A stretch of 64,000 bases of DNA from Halomonas sp. (GCF_007692655.1 NZ_REBQ01000192.1:1-64000), one strand, 5' to 3'. Counted from the first letter of the stretch, positions 50,410 to 61,603 are shown. Notes: generated by a model not told the origin, from the letters alone. Numbers and translations: made by a program.

Positions 50410-52098
50410 ATGAGCACACCTACATCCGATGTACTTATCATTGGCGGCGGTGTCGCAGGGTTAACGCTTGCCCTGGAGGTTGCAGACTGGATGTCAGTGA
50501 CCTTGGTTCGCCCTGCTCAAGACGATCAAGGCGCCAGTCGCTGGGCGCAAGGTGGTATTGCCGCCGTTCTTTCGCCGGATGACAATCTCGAAGCACATAT
50601 CAACGATACGCTAGTTGCCGGTGACGGCCTCTGCGATGAGGAGGCGGTGCGCTTCACCGTTACCCATGGCCCAGCGGCTATTCAGTGGCTAATTGATCAG
50701 GGTGTCCCGTTCACACCAGAGACCGACTCTTCTGCTATCTACCCCTACCACCTAACCCGTGAAGGCGGCCACAATGCGCGTCGCATTATTCATGCCGACG
50801 ACGCAACTGGTCGTGCCGTCGTCGATACACTGTTAGACAAAGTCATACAGCACCCTAACATCACCCAACGCAACGATTTGACCATAGTTGGCCTGTTAAC
50901 GGATGCCCTCGGCAACTGCAGAGGAGCCTATGGCAGCGATGCTAACCAGCAGTGGCACTCTCTTTCTGCATGCCACACTGTCTTAGCCACTGGCGGCGCC
51001 AGCGGGCTTTACCTGCATACCACCACGCCAGCACCCAGCAGCGGAGAAGGCATGATGATGGCTGCTGAGCTTGGCGCCAGGTTAGCCAATCTTGAATTTC
51101 AACAGTTTCACCCTACCTGCCTATTTGACCCTGAGGGGCCCGCCTTCTTAATTAGTGAGGCAGTGCGTGGCGAGGGTGGATATCTGCTGAATGAGGCGGG
51201 GCATCGTTTTATGCCCGCTCTCGATAAGCGGGCTGAGCTCGCCCCTAGGGATGTTGTTGCCCGCGCCATTGACGCTGAAATACAGCGAGGCACTCAGGGG
51301 CACGTGTGGCTGGATATTAGCCATTTAGGTGAAAAAGCGATTCGCCATCACTTTCCCACCATCCAGGCACACTGCGGCTCTCGGGGCATTGATATCACCC
51401 AACAGGCTATCCCGGTCGTGCCTGCGGCTCACTATAGCTGCGGTGGTGTCGCTACCAATCTACAAGGAGCAACCGATGTCGCCCATTTATACGCCATTGG
51501 GGAGACCGCCTGCACTGGCCTACACGGCGCTAACAGGATGGCCAGTAATTCACTGCTAGAGTGCTTGGTATTTGCGCGCAGTTGTGCTCAGGCGCTAGTA
51601 GCACTAGGCGCTTGCTTGCCCAAAGAAGAAATTCAATACCCCAAGCAGCCTGCATATAGCACTCCGCCACTCGCCATATTGGCTGATATTCGCCAACAGA
51701 TGCGAGTCATCATGAGCCAGCATGTTTCCATTGTGCGTTGCGCATCAGGACTCATCGACGCTCAAGAACAGTTGCAGATACTGGTAAACACTCTGGATGA
51801 GAATGCTGGTGCTATAGCCACGTCCGAAGGCCAGCGCTTACATCAAGCGCTTCAACTGGCTATGCTCACTGTGCTTTCAGCGCAGCAGCGGCATGAATCA
51901 CGTGGCTTACACTTCACCACCGATTGGCCTCAACAACTGCCCAAGGCGGTTGCCTCCACGCGTTCAATCAAAGACCTGGCCATCGAAAACCTCGTAGATG
52001 ACGACTTAGCACATAAAAACCTAGCAGATAAAAACCTAGTCGATAAAAACCTGGTCGATAAAAACCTGGTCGATAAAAATTTGGTAATTAAGGCCTAA
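50410..52098 (+). CDS. nadB: L-aspartate oxidase
   Basis: DVLIIGGGVAGLTLALEVA, SRWAQGGIAAVL, HYSCGGVATNLQGATDVAHLYAIGETACTGLHGANRMASNSLLE. Confidence 0.96.
   Translation: MSTPTSDVLIIGGGVAGLTLALEVADWMSVTLVRPAQDDQGASRWAQGGIAAVLSPDDNLEAHINDTLVAGDGLCDEEAVRFTVTHGPAAIQWLIDQGVPFTPETDSSAIYPYHLTREGGHNARRIIHADDATGRAVVDTLLDKVIQHPNITQRNDLTIVGLLTDALGNCRGAYGSDANQQWHSLSACHTVLATGGASGLYLHTTTPAPSSGEGMMMAAELGARLANLEFQQFHPTCLFDPEGPAFLISEAVRGEGGYLLNEAGHRFMPALDKRAELAPRDVVARAIDAEIQRGTQGHVWLDISHLGEKAIRHHFPTIQAHCGSRGIDITQQAIPVVPAAHYSCGGVATNLQGATDVAHLYAIGETACTGLHGANRMASNSLLECLVFARSCAQALVALGACLPKEEIQYPKQPAYSTPPLAILADIRQQMRVIMSQHVSIVRCASGLIDAQEQLQILVNTLDENAGAIATSEGQRLHQALQLAMLTVLSAQQRHESRGLHFTTDWPQQLPKAVASTRSIKDLAIENLVDDDLAHKNLADKNLVDKNLVDKNLVDKNLVIKA
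52012..52086 (+). repeat. In-frame 15-bp tandem repeat (5 units) at the 3' end of nadB
   Basis: Units gataaaaacctggtc-like encode (H/D)KNL(A/V) pentapeptides. Confidence 0.93.
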
Positions 52099-52526
52099 CG
52101 CCCTGGGCGGTGTAAAAGCTTACGCACTTCGCGCAGGTTATTGGAAGGCGAACTATCAGGCCAGAGCCAAACTCTCTGCTTACCGATATAAAGCCCTATC
52201 AGCCATGGCCCTAAATAGTCGCAGCGTACGGGGTACTCATCACTTAGCACAGCGTCACTCTTCGCCGAACCATGCTGACCGCCTTTTAACCGCCACCGAG
52301 CATGGAACTGCGACGCTGTAGAGGTGAAGTAAAGCTCCCCTTGTGGCTGACGCAAATAAGCACGCCAACTAAGGGCGCCCCCAAACACGACTATCGTTAG
52401 TAAGATTAGCCCTCCCCCCACCCAATAGCCCAACGCCGCCAACCCACTCCACAGCGAGCATTGAGCAAGTAGCCAATAGCTAGAGGGTTCGATAGGCAGA
52501 ATTATCGGTGGTTTCAGCATGCTCAA
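52095..52526 (-). CDS. YgfX-like membrane protein
   Basis: 143 aa, N-terminal TM region, partner gene sdhE overlapping upstream. Confidence 0.7.
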   Translation of the reverse strand: MSMLKPPIILPIEPSSYWLLAQCSLWSGLAALGYWVGGGLILLTIVVFGGALSWRAYLRQPQGELYFTSTASQFHARWRLKGGQHGSAKSDAVLSDEYPVRCDYLGPWLIGLYIGKQRVWLWPDSSPSNNLREVRKLLHRPGR

Positions 52527-52773
52527 CTATCATTTGCACAATTCGTCTCTGGCTGGGCTCTTCAGGCCATTCTCGATGCATAAGCAAAACGAACAGGTCT
52601 TGATCCTCACCTTCAATCAACTGCTGATAGGCCAATTGATCTTCTTCGCTGAGGCTATCAAAGCGCTGCTCAAGGAACGGAATTAGCAGTAAATCTAGCT
52701 CCCACATACCGCGCCGGGAGTGCCAGTAAAGCCGTTTGCGTAAAATGGCTGCTGGGGAAGAGTCATCGTTCAA
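52480..52773 (-). CDS. sdhE: FAD assembly factor SdhE
   Basis: LRKRLYWHSRRGMWELDLLLIPFLEQRFDSLSEEDQLAYQQLIEGEDQDLFVLLM. Confidence 0.95.
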   Translation of the reverse strand: MNDDSSPAAILRKRLYWHSRRGMWELDLLLIPFLEQRFDSLSEEDQLAYQQLIEGEDQDLFVLLMHREWPEEPSQRRIVQMIVEHAETTDNSAYRTL

Positions 52774-52979
52774 TGTCAGCCGCTCCGATCGAGTAAATGG
52801 ATAGCCAGTATACCTAAGCTGTGGGGTCGCGCCAGCGCCCTACTTGGCCTATGCTGTAAAAGTACCTAGAACCTTGTTTTATCTGAATTGTTTTATTATG
52901 AATTGAGCAGTATGCTGAATTTGATGTTAGTGAGGTCGACAGCGCGTCACGGCCTTCAATGTTCGCAGGGAGCCAACCG

Positions 52980-53276
52980 ATGACTAAATCTGAATTAATC
53001 GAACAAATTGCGATGCGTCAGCCCGAGTTGTCCGCCAAAGACGTAGAAACGGCGGTGCGTATTATTTTGGATGACATGACGGATTCCCTCGCCAGTGGCG
53101 GGCGCGTTGAGATCCGTGGTTTCGGCAGTTTTTCACTACACTACCGGGAACCGCGTGTAGGCCGTAATCCCAAGACAGGCGATGCTGTGGATCTAGAAGG
53201 CAAATATGTACCCCACTTTAAACCTGGCAAAGAGCTGCGTGAGCAGGTAGACGCTAGTCGAGCACTGGGCTACTAA
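52980..53276 (+). CDS. ihfB: Integration host factor subunit beta
   Basis: [42 protein letters not shown]. Confidence 0.97.
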   Translation: MTKSELIEQIAMRQPELSAKDVETAVRIILDDMTDSLASGGRVEIRGFGSFSLHYREPRVGRNPKTGDAVDLEGKYVPHFKPGKELREQVDASRALGY

Positions 53277-53376
53277 ACGTAGCGATTAAACGGTATCCGA
53301 CCTTCTGCGGGATGACGTCGCGCTTCGAGTCGTACACAATAGTGTTATCGCGAATGTCACAGACTAGGAAACTCAC

Positions 53377-53682
53377 ATGCGTTGGATCAAAGGGCTGATT
53401 CTGGCCGTTATTTTGCTGGTAGTAGTGCTGGTGGGTATTCTGTTTGCTGTAAATAATCAGCAGACTATTGCCTTGAATTTAATCTGGCTGGAACTGCCAC
53501 CGGTATCGCTGTCCGTTTGGCTACTCGCCACACTCGTCGTTGGCGTTCTCTTGGGCATGCTCGCCATGCTGGGTGTTTACGTACGCTTGAAGGCTACCCT
53601 GGCCCGCAGCCATCGCCAAAACAAGCAGCAGCGTAAAGAGCTTGATAGCCTGCGCACCCAGGAGTTCAAGGAACTGGCATAA
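53377..53682 (+). CDS. lapA: LapA family protein (lipopolysaccharide assembly)
   Basis: Two TM segments, VNNQQTIALNLIWLELPPVSLSVWLLATLVVGVLLGML; upstream of lapB. Confidence 0.9.
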   Translation: MRWIKGLILAVILLVVVLVGILFAVNNQQTIALNLIWLELPPVSLSVWLLATLVVGVLLGMLAMLGVYVRLKATLARSHRQNKQQRKELDSLRTQEFKELA

Positions 53683-54888
53683 ATGCTCGATGTCGCGCTG
53701 CTAAGCGTTCTGTTGGTCGCCATTGCTATCGGCTATGGATTAGGCTACCGCCAGGCCGGACGCCGCCGACATCGCTCTCAACCGCCAGAGACCTCTTCAC
53801 AGGCCCTGTCCAGGGATTATTTTGTTGGGCTTAATTACCTGCTTAACGAACAGCCAGACGAGGCGATTAATACGTTTATTAACGTATTAACGGTCAACAG
53901 TGACACGGTGGAAACCCACATTGCCTTAGGCAAGCTGTTGCGTGCTCGCGGTGAAGCAGATAAAGCGGTTAGCATCCATCAAAATTTGTTAGCGCGCCCC
54001 GCTTTATCACCCTATACCAACGAACATATTCAGCTTGAACTTGCTCGCGACTTTGTAGCGCTGGGTGTTCATGACCGCGCCCAGCGCTTACTTAACGCGC
54101 TGCTTGAAAATAGCAGTGACGAAGAGCACTGCTATGCTGCAAAACAGCTGCTAGTCGATTTGCTAGAGCGTGAAAAAGCATGGCAGCAGGCGCTAGACGT
54201 CATTCAACCTTTGTTAAAACAGCACCCCAAGATGCGTCGCCCTGCCGCCCATTGGCTATGTGAACTAGCCCTGGAAGAAATTAGCGAATCCAGCCGCGCG
54301 CTGGCCAAAAAGCATCTCAAAAAAGCACTGCAACTTGATGAGAAGTGCGTTCGCGCCAATCTGCTATTGGCAGAACTGGAAATGGATAATGGGCACTATG
54401 GCCGTGCCATAGAACGATTGGACTGCATTCCCGGGCAAGAGATATCCCACATCCCCACCATGCTACCCGTCCTGAAACACGCTTATTTACGCAATGAGGA
54501 CGAAGCGGGTTATGAAGCCCACCTTTACCAACTGCTTGAGCAGGCCCCCTACACAAGCATTATTATCGCCTTGGGACACCTCGTGCATCACCGCGATGGC
54601 GTCGATAAAGCGATAGAACTGATTGGCGAGCACCTGCGGGCAGTGCCTAGCTTAGGTGGTTTGGATTATTTGATAGATCTGTATATTGAAAGCCAGCGGC
54701 TCAGCGGCAAACCCGCACCTGATACGCGCCTATTGTTGCTTAAACACCATACTGATGCGTTGCTGCTGAACCGTAATCGCCACCGCTGCCAACGCTGTGG
54801 CTTTGCCAGCGACGCCTTACATTGGCAATGTCCAAGCTGCCGATTCTGGGGGACTATAAAGCCAGTGATTGGCGTCGAGGGTGAATAG
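53683..54888 (+). CDS. lapB: Lipopolysaccharide assembly protein LapB
   Basis: N-terminal TM, TPR repeats, C-terminal rubredoxin-like RCQRCGFASDALHWQCPSCRFWGTIKP. Confidence 0.95.
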   Translation: MLDVALLSVLLVAIAIGYGLGYRQAGRRRHRSQPPETSSQALSRDYFVGLNYLLNEQPDEAINTFINVLTVNSDTVETHIALGKLLRARGEADKAVSIHQNLLARPALSPYTNEHIQLELARDFVALGVHDRAQRLLNALLENSSDEEHCYAAKQLLVDLLEREKAWQQALDVIQPLLKQHPKMRRPAAHWLCELALEEISESSRALAKKHLKKALQLDEKCVRANLLLAELEMDNGHYGRAIERLDCIPGQEISHIPTMLPVLKHAYLRNEDEAGYEAHLYQLLEQAPYTSIIIALGHLVHHRDGVDKAIELIGEHLRAVPSLGGLDYLIDLYIESQRLSGKPAPDTRLLLLKHHTDALLLNRNRHRCQRCGFASDALHWQCPSCRFWGTIKPVIGVEGE

Positions 54889-54911
54889 CATTTGAGCAAG
54901 CAAAGCTGACG

Positions 54912-55610
54912 TTAAACAGCTAACTCAGCTTCAATCATCTCAAGTGCCACCATCGGATCCTGTGCCTGAGTCACCGGCCGCCCTATCACCAAATGGGTAC
55001 TACCCTCTTTCATGGCTTGACTGGGTGTCATAATCCGCTGCTGATCATTAGCTGCTGCAAAGCTTGGTCTAATGCCGGGCGTCACTTTCAGGAAAGCATC
55101 ATCCCACCGTTTTTTAAGCTGCGCAGCCTCCTGGGCTGAACACACCACTCCATGCAATCCACTTTGCTTGGTGAGAAGCGCTAACCGCTCCACCTGCTCA
55201 GACAATGAAGCATGGATACCGACTTCTGCTAAATCGTCAGCCTGCATACTGGTCAGGACAGTAACGGCAATTAAGTGGGTAGTTAAGCCATGTTGATCCA
55301 GCCGTTTCACAGCTGCCTCCATCATTTTTTGACCACCACTGGCATGCACATTCACCATCCACACGCCCTGCTCAGCGGCCGCTTGCACAGCACTTGCGAC
55401 AGTATTGGGAATGTCATGAAATTTGAGATCTAAAAACACTTCAAACCCACGCCCATGCAACGCCTCCAGCACGGCTGGACCGCTACGAGTAAACAGTTCT
55501 TTACCCACCTTGACGCGGCAACGGACAGGATCGAGTTGATCTGCCATACACAGAGCAGCATCTAACGAAGGATAATCAAGCGCAATAATTAACGGTGAAT
55601 CAGTTGCCAC
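54912..55610 (-). CDS. pyrF: Orotidine-5'-phosphate decarboxylase
   Basis: [42 protein letters not shown]. Confidence 0.97.
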   Translation of the reverse strand: MATDSPLIIALDYPSLDAALCMADQLDPVRCRVKVGKELFTRSGPAVLEALHGRGFEVFLDLKFHDIPNTVASAVQAAAEQGVWMVNVHASGGQKMMEAAVKRLDQHGLTTHLIAVTVLTSMQADDLAEVGIHASLSEQVERLALLTKQSGLHGVVCSAQEAAQLKKRWDDAFLKVTPGIRPSFAAANDQQRIMTPSQAMKEGSTHLVIGRPVTQAQDPMVALEMIEAELAV

Positions 55611-55676
55611 AAGGTTGCTCCAAAGACGTTTTAAGCCAGTATATCACCCTCACAGCTCTCCTCACTCCCCATAAAA

Positions 55677-55716
55677 TGTAAGCCTTTTGCCATACATCTA
55701 TAGCAAAAAGCTTACA
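55677..55716. promoter_or_regulatory. Inverted repeat between pyrF and the comEA-like gene
   Basis: TGTAAGCCTTTTGC-N12-GCAAAAAGCTTACA, 13/14 bp complementary. Confidence 0.6.
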
Positions 55717-55879
55717 AACTTTGTCATAAATCACTGACAACATCGTCCACTACATAAAGTTAAGTTAACAGGGAAGCGACGTTCGTCTTGCTTGATCTTC
55801 GATCTACGCTGGTCAATGCATCCTGGTGAACCTCGCGAACGCAACGTTTGTTAACAACCGTCATTAAAGGATCTTGAGG

Positions 55880-56164
55880 ATGAACATGACCCATAAAGGA
55901 GTGTTGGCCGCACTGATACTTAGCGTCTGCTTAGGTTTCTCCAGCGGCGTACTTGCCCAAGAAGTTGCACCTATCAATATTAATACTGCAGATGCTGAAC
56001 TGCTGGCTGAGCTGCCAGGCATTGGCCCTAGCAGGGCCGAAGCCATCATCGAAGAGCGCGAAGCAAACGGTCCTTTCGAAAGCGCTGATGATCTAGTCCG
56101 TGTTAGCGGTATTGGGTCAGCCACCGTTGACCGCATGCGCGATCAAGTGACACTTGGAGAATAA
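55880..56164 (+). CDS. ComEA family helix-hairpin-helix DNA-binding protein
   Basis: Signal peptide, ININTADAELLAELPGIGPSRAEAIIEEREANGPFESADDLVRVSGIG. Confidence 0.93.
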   Translation: MNMTHKGVLAALILSVCLGFSSGVLAQEVAPININTADAELLAELPGIGPSRAEAIIEEREANGPFESADDLVRVSGIGSATVDRMRDQVTLGE

Positions 56165-56183
56165 AGCAAGTCAAAACAACAAC

Positions 56184-56212
56184 CGCCCGGTAGCGCTTTA
56201 GCGCACCGGGCG
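56184..56212. terminator. Hairpin between comEA-like gene and prpD
   Basis: CGCCCGG-TA-GCGC-TTTA-GCGC-A-CCGGGCG. Confidence 0.65.
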
Positions 56213-56240
56213 TGTTTGAAAGTGCTGGTGGTATCGGCAC

Positions 56241-57749
56241 CTATATCATCCACAAATCCATAAACGTTTGCACGGGCAGCGCTTCCAGCTCTGCTTGCTC
56301 ACTGCATAACTCAGTAATTTTTTGGCAGCGACTTGCCGGAAATCGCGTCGCCAAATGGCGTTGAAACTTATCAACCAACAACGGCATCCCCTCCTTGCGC
56401 CGACGCCGATGTCCCACCGGATACTCTACCGCGACTTTATCTGTCGCAGTGCCATCGGTGAAAAACACTTGCACCGCATTAGCGATGGAGCGCCTATCTG
56501 GGTCTAGATAAGCCGCCGAATACTCAGCATCTTCTTCAACCACCATTTTTCCACGCAGCTCATCAATCAGTGGATGGGCCGAGTGAAAACTATCTTCATA
56601 GTGGTCTGCGGTAAGCTCGCCAAAAATAAGCGGCACAGCGGTCATATATTGCAAACAGTGATCGCGATCTGCCGGATTGGCGAGCTCCCCCGTTTTGGAA
56701 ATAATTCGAATCGCCGAGTCGTGGGTGGTCAGCACGATCTTATCAATTTCGGCCAAACGGCCTTTTACCTGGGGGTGAAGCGTCACGGCGGCTTCGCAAG
56801 CCGTTTGGGCGTGGAATTCAGCGGGAAAAGATATCTTGAACAGAATATTTTCCATCACATAGCTGCCGAACTCACGTTGAAAGCGCAAGTGACGGTCTGC
56901 TTCAGGCTTGAGGCTCAAGTCTTTGTTTAAATGACTAAACAGAACATCGTAGAATCCCCACTGAGGCGCTGACAGCACACTGGGAATGCCCATTTCACCG
57001 CGAAGAGCAATATCCGCCAGGCGGACACCCCGTGAGGTGGCATCGCCTGCGGCCCAGCTTTTACGCGACCCCGCATTAGGTGCATGGCGATAGGTCCGCA
57101 GACTCTGGCCATCTGCCCAGGCATGGGACAACGCAGAAAGCAGCTGCTCACGATTTGCGCCCAAGAGCTTGGCTGCAACGGCAGTGGAGGCCACTTTGAC
57201 CAGCACCACATGATCTAACCCCACGCGATTGAAACTATTCTCCAGCGCTAACACGCCCTGAATCTCATGGGCCATGATCATCGCGTCGAGCACATCACGC
57301 ATGACCAATGGCGATTCGCCTTGAGCGACCCGCCGCTGGGAGAGATGGTCGGCAACCGCGAGAATAGCGCCTAAGTTGTCGGAAGGATGGCCCCATTCGG
57401 CGGCGAGCCAAGTATCGTTATAGTCCAACCAGCGGATGATACAGCCGATATCCCACGCCGCTTTTACAGGATCAAGGCGTAGTGACGTACCTGGCACCCG
57501 CGCGCCAAACGGCACGACGGTCCCTTCCACTATTGGCCCAAGGTGCTTGGTACACTCAGGAAAACGGAGTGCCAGCAGCCCGCACCCCAGTGTGTCCATC
57601 AGGCAGTAACGTGCTGTTTCCAGTGCCTCATCGGATTCCACCTGATAATTCAGCACATAGTCAGCAATCGCCTGGAGCTCTGGATCGTAATCAGGCCGCT
57701 GATTGGTTTCAGATGTGGCTGACATGCTGCCCTCCCCTTGTTGAACCAA
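56241..57749 (-). CDS. prpD: 2-methylcitrate dehydratase PrpD family
   Basis: [43 protein letters not shown]; start likely 57725. Confidence 0.95.
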   Translation of the reverse strand: MVQQGEGSMSATSETNQRPDYDPELQAIADYVLNYQVESDEALETARYCLMDTLGCGLLALRFPECTKHLGPIVEGTVVPFGARVPGTSLRLDPVKAAWDIGCIIRWLDYNDTWLAAEWGHPSDNLGAILAVADHLSQRRVAQGESPLVMRDVLDAMIMAHEIQGVLALENSFNRVGLDHVVLVKVASTAVAAKLLGANREQLLSALSHAWADGQSLRTYRHAPNAGSRKSWAAGDATSRGVRLADIALRGEMGIPSVLSAPQWGFYDVLFSHLNKDLSLKPEADRHLRFQREFGSYVMENILFKISFPAEFHAQTACEAAVTLHPQVKGRLAEIDKIVLTTHDSAIRIISKTGELANPADRDHCLQYMTAVPLIFGELTADHYEDSFHSAHPLIDELRGKMVVEEDAEYSAAYLDPDRRSIANAVQVFFTDGTATDKVAVEYPVGHRRRRKEGMPLLVDKFQRHLATRFPASRCQKITELCSEQAELEALPVQTFMDLWMI

Positions 57750-57781
57750 CTTATTCAGGATGACCCTTTATTCAGTATGGC

Positions 57782-58960
57782 CTAAAAACTGTCGCCGGGA
57801 ATGCGTACAACCCCCTCCATCAATACCCGTGCGCTGCGACTCATCACCGCCTGCTCAATGTGCCAACGCCCCTCTATCAGACTGGCTTCAGCGCCGACGC
57901 GCAGGCTACCCGAAGGGTGCCCAAAGGTAACCGCATTAACCTTACCCCCGCCTGCCGCAATATTGACCAGCGTCCCCTCAATCGCTGCAGCTGCAGCAAT
58001 GGCAACGGCGGCTGTACCCATCATGGCATGGTGTAGCTTACCCATCGACAGCGCCCTTACGACCAAGTCGATATCGGCGGCCAGGACGTTTTTACCGCTT
58101 GATGAAAGGTAGTTGGCCGGCGGCCCAACAAACGCCACTTTAGGCGTGTGCTGGCGGCTGGCAGCTTCGTTAACGTCGTTGATCAGCCCCATACGCACAG
58201 CGCCGTAGGCGCGAATGGTTTCAAACATCGCCAGCGCTTTGCCATCGCTGTTGATCGCCTCCTGCAGCTCGGTGCCACGGTAACCAATATCGGCGGCGTT
58301 AATAAACACCGTTGGGATCCCCGCGTTGATCATGGTGGCTTTCAAAGTGCCAACGCCTGGCACCTCAAGCTCATCAATAAGGTTGCCGGTGGGGAAAATA
58401 GCCCCCTCCCCATCAGCAGGATCCATAAAGGCCACGGGGATTTCAGCGGCAGGAAAGGTGACCCCATCGAGTTCGAAATCGCCGGTCTCTTGCACCTCGC
58501 CATTTACCATGGGCACTTGTGAGACGATGGTTTTGCGGATATTGACCTGCCAAATACGTACTTCGACGATACCATTTTCAGGTATCCGTGACGGGTCAAC
58601 CAACCCATTGGCAATCGCAAAGGGGCCCACCGCCGCCGAGAGGTTACCGCAGTTACCGCTCCAATCCACATAGGGCTGATCGATAGCGACTTGGCCAAAC
58701 AGATAATCCACATCGTGATCAGCTGACTCACTTTTAGACAGAATCACCGTTTTGCTGGTACTGGACGTTGCGCCGCCCATACCATCGATCTGCTTTTCGT
58801 AGGGGTCGGGACTACCAATTACCCGCTGTAGCAGCTTATCCCGAGCTGGGCCCGGCACTTGAGCGGCTTCGGGCAAATCAGCGAGCTTGAAAAAAACGCC
58901 CTTACTGGTGCCGCCACGCATATAGGTGGCGGGGATTTTAATCTGAGGGGCATAATGCAT
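57782..58960 (-). CDS. prpF: 2-methylaconitate cis-trans isomerase PrpF
   Basis: IPATYMRGGTSKGVFFKLADLPE, DWSGNCGNLSAAVGPFAI. Confidence 0.95.
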   Translation of the reverse strand: MHYAPQIKIPATYMRGGTSKGVFFKLADLPEAAQVPGPARDKLLQRVIGSPDPYEKQIDGMGGATSSTSKTVILSKSESADHDVDYLFGQVAIDQPYVDWSGNCGNLSAAVGPFAIANGLVDPSRIPENGIVEVRIWQVNIRKTIVSQVPMVNGEVQETGDFELDGVTFPAAEIPVAFMDPADGEGAIFPTGNLIDELEVPGVGTLKATMINAGIPTVFINAADIGYRGTELQEAINSDGKALAMFETIRAYGAVRMGLINDVNEAASRQHTPKVAFVGPPANYLSSSGKNVLAADIDLVVRALSMGKLHHAMMGTAAVAIAAAAAIEGTLVNIAAGGGKVNAVTFGHPSGSLRVGAEASLIEGRWHIEQAVMSRSARVLMEGVVRIPGDSF

Positions 58961-58975
58961 AAGCGTTATCTCCGG

Positions 58976-61603
58976 CTAAGCAGCGCTGGTGGATTCAAGA
59001 AAGTCCTGGGCAAAGCGCTGCAGCACACCGCCAGCGGTGTAAATGGAGACCTCTTCAGCAGTATCCAGACGGCACTTCACCCGAATGCGCTCGCTGTCAC
59101 CGTTTTGACGGTGAATCACCAGCGTGAGCATCGCCCCCGGAGAAACATCACCTTCCACATCAAAGGTTTCAGTGCCATCCAGACCCAGTGTCATGCGTGT
59201 CGTGCCTGGTTCAAACTCCAACGGCATCACCCCCATACCGATCAGGTTAGTGCGGTGAATACGCTCAAAGCCTTCGGCGGCAATTGCCTCAACGCCTGCC
59301 AGCGCCACGCCTTTGGCCGCCCAGTCCCTTGAGGAACCCTGGCCATAATCCGCACCGGCAATGATAATCAGCGGCTGTTTACGCGCCATGTAGGTTTCAA
59401 TCGCTTCCCACATGCGTTTGACCTCGCCCTCTGGCTCGACTCGCGCCAGCGAACCCTGTTTAACGTTGCCATCGGTATCGCGCACCATCTCATTAAACAG
59501 CTTGGGGTTGGCAAACGTAGCCCGCTGGGCGGTAAGGTGGTCGCCGCGATGGGTAGCGTAGGAGTTGAAGTCCTCCTCTGGTACGCCCATTTTGGCCAGG
59601 TACTCCCCCGCGGCACTGTTCAGCTGAATCGCATTCGAGGGCGAGAGGTGATCAGTTGTGATGTTGTCCGGCAAAATCGCCAGCGGGCGCATCCCTTTTA
59701 AGGTGCGCACCTTAGCCATATTGCCCTCCCAATAGGGTGGACGGCGAATATAAGTACTTTGCGGCCGCCAGTCATACAGCGGGCTCACCTGGGCGCGCGC
59801 GCTCTTATCCAGGTCAAACATGGGAATATAGGTTTGTCGGAACTGCTCGGGTTTCACCGAGGCTTTGACGATGGCATCGATCTCTTCATCCGCTGGCCAG
59901 ATATCCTTCAAGGTAACGGGATTACCCGCCTGATCCACACCCAGGGCGTCTTTTTCGATATCAAAACGAATAGTGCCCGCAATGGCGTAAGCCACGACCA
60001 GCGGCGGTGATGCTAAAAACGCCTGCTGAGCGTGGGGATGGATACGGCCATCGAAGTTGCGGTTGCCGGAAAGTACGGCGGTGGCGTAGAGATCACGCTC
60101 AATAATCTCCTGCTCAATTTTCGGATCAAGCGCCCCGGACATTCCGTTACAAGTGGTACAGGCGTAGGCCACCACACCAAAGCCAAGCGTCTCCAGCTCG
60201 CTCATTAAACCGGCTTCTTCCAGGTACATCTTGACGGTTTTTGAGCCCGGTGCCAGCGACGACTTCACCCACGGTTTACGTAGCAAGCCTAGTCGATTGG
60301 CGTTACGGGCAATCAACCCAGCAGCCACCATATTGCGAGGATTAGAAGTGTTGGTACAGCTGGTGATGGCCGCAATGATAACGGCGCCATCGGGCATTTT
60401 GCCCGCTCGTTCTTCAGCCTGTGCCGCCTCAAGCCCAACAGCGATACCCCGCTGAGCAAGCTCAGAGGTGGGCAAATGGGCGTGGGGGTTGGAGGGACCC
60501 GCCAAGGTGCGCGTCACCGACGAAAGATCAAAGGTTAGCACTCGCTCGTAGGTAACGTCGGTCAAGCTGTCCGCCCAGAGGCCGGTATGCTTGGCGTAGG
60601 TTTCGACGAGGGCTACCTGCTCATCTTCACGGCCGGTAATTTTCAAATAATCGATGGTCTGACCATCGATGTAGAACATCGCTGCCGTGGCACCATACTC
60701 GGGGGTCATATTAGAGATAGTGGCCCGATCGCCGACGGTTAGCGCATCAGCCCCCTCACCATAAAATTCCAGGTAGGCACCGACCACCCGCTCTTTACGA
60801 AGAAACTCGGTAATTGCCAGTACCATATCCGTGCCGGTAATGCCGGGCTGCAGCTTGCCGGTCAGCTTCACGCCGACGATATCCGGAAGACGCATCATGG
60901 AAGCCCGACCGAGCATTACGCTTTCGGCTTCAAGACCACCGACGCCCACCGAGATAACGCCCAGAGCATCCACCATTGGCGTGTGGCTATCGGTACCCAC
61001 GCAGGTATCGGGGTAGGCAATGCCGTCGCGGTTCTGCACCACCGGCGACATCTTCTCCAGATTGATCTGGTGCATGATGCCATTACCCGGTGGAATCACA
61101 TCGACGTTTTCAAACGCTGTCTTGGTCCAATTGATAAAGTGAAAGCGGTCATCGTTGCGACGATCTTCGATAGCGCGATTTTTCTCAAAGGCGCCTTCTT
61201 CAAAGCCTGCGTGCTCCACTGCCAGGGAGTGATCGACAATCAGCTGGGTGGGCACCACGGGATTAACCTTGGCAGGATCGCCGCCTTTCTCAGCAATGGC
61301 GTCACGTAGCCCAGCCAAATCGACCAGTGCGGTCTGGCCAAGGATGTCATGACACACCACACGGGCTGGGTACCAGGGAAAGTCCAGATCGCTCTTGCGC
61401 TCGATCAGCTGTTTTAGTGCATCGGTGAGTAACTCAGGGTCACAGCGGCGCACCAGCTGTTCCGCCAGTACGCGGGAGGTGTAAGGCAGCTGTGCATAAG
61501 CACCAGGCTGGATATCTTCCACCGCCTCGCGAGCATCAAAAAATTCAAGCTCCGTGCCTGGCAGTGGTTTTCGGTAATGGGTATTCATAGCAGGCGCACT
61601 CAT
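58976..61603 (-). CDS. acnD: Fe/S-dependent 2-methylisocitrate dehydratase AcnD
   Basis: Aconitase family: PDTCVGTDSHTPMVDALGV, AITSCTNTSNPRNMVAAGLIARNA, GADYGQGSSRDWAAKG. Confidence 0.95.
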   Translation of the reverse strand: MSAPAMNTHYRKPLPGTELEFFDAREAVEDIQPGAYAQLPYTSRVLAEQLVRRCDPELLTDALKQLIERKSDLDFPWYPARVVCHDILGQTALVDLAGLRDAIAEKGGDPAKVNPVVPTQLIVDHSLAVEHAGFEEGAFEKNRAIEDRRNDDRFHFINWTKTAFENVDVIPPGNGIMHQINLEKMSPVVQNRDGIAYPDTCVGTDSHTPMVDALGVISVGVGGLEAESVMLGRASMMRLPDIVGVKLTGKLQPGITGTDMVLAITEFLRKERVVGAYLEFYGEGADALTVGDRATISNMTPEYGATAAMFYIDGQTIDYLKITGREDEQVALVETYAKHTGLWADSLTDVTYERVLTFDLSSVTRTLAGPSNPHAHLPTSELAQRGIAVGLEAAQAEERAGKMPDGAVIIAAITSCTNTSNPRNMVAAGLIARNANRLGLLRKPWVKSSLAPGSKTVKMYLEEAGLMSELETLGFGVVAYACTTCNGMSGALDPKIEQEIIERDLYATAVLSGNRNFDGRIHPHAQQAFLASPPLVVAYAIAGTIRFDIEKDALGVDQAGNPVTLKDIWPADEEIDAIVKASVKPEQFRQTYIPMFDLDKSARAQVSPLYDWRPQSTYIRRPPYWEGNMAKVRTLKGMRPLAILPDNITTDHLSPSNAIQLNSAAGEYLAKMGVPEEDFNSYATHRGDHLTAQRATFANPKLFNEMVRDTDGNVKQGSLARVEPEGEVKRMWEAIETYMARKQPLIIIAGADYGQGSSRDWAAKGVALAGVEAIAAEGFERIHRTNLIGMGVMPLEFEPGTTRMTLGLDGTETFDVEGDVSPGAMLTLVIHRQNGDSERIRVKCRLDTAEEVSIYTAGGVLQRFAQDFLESTSAA

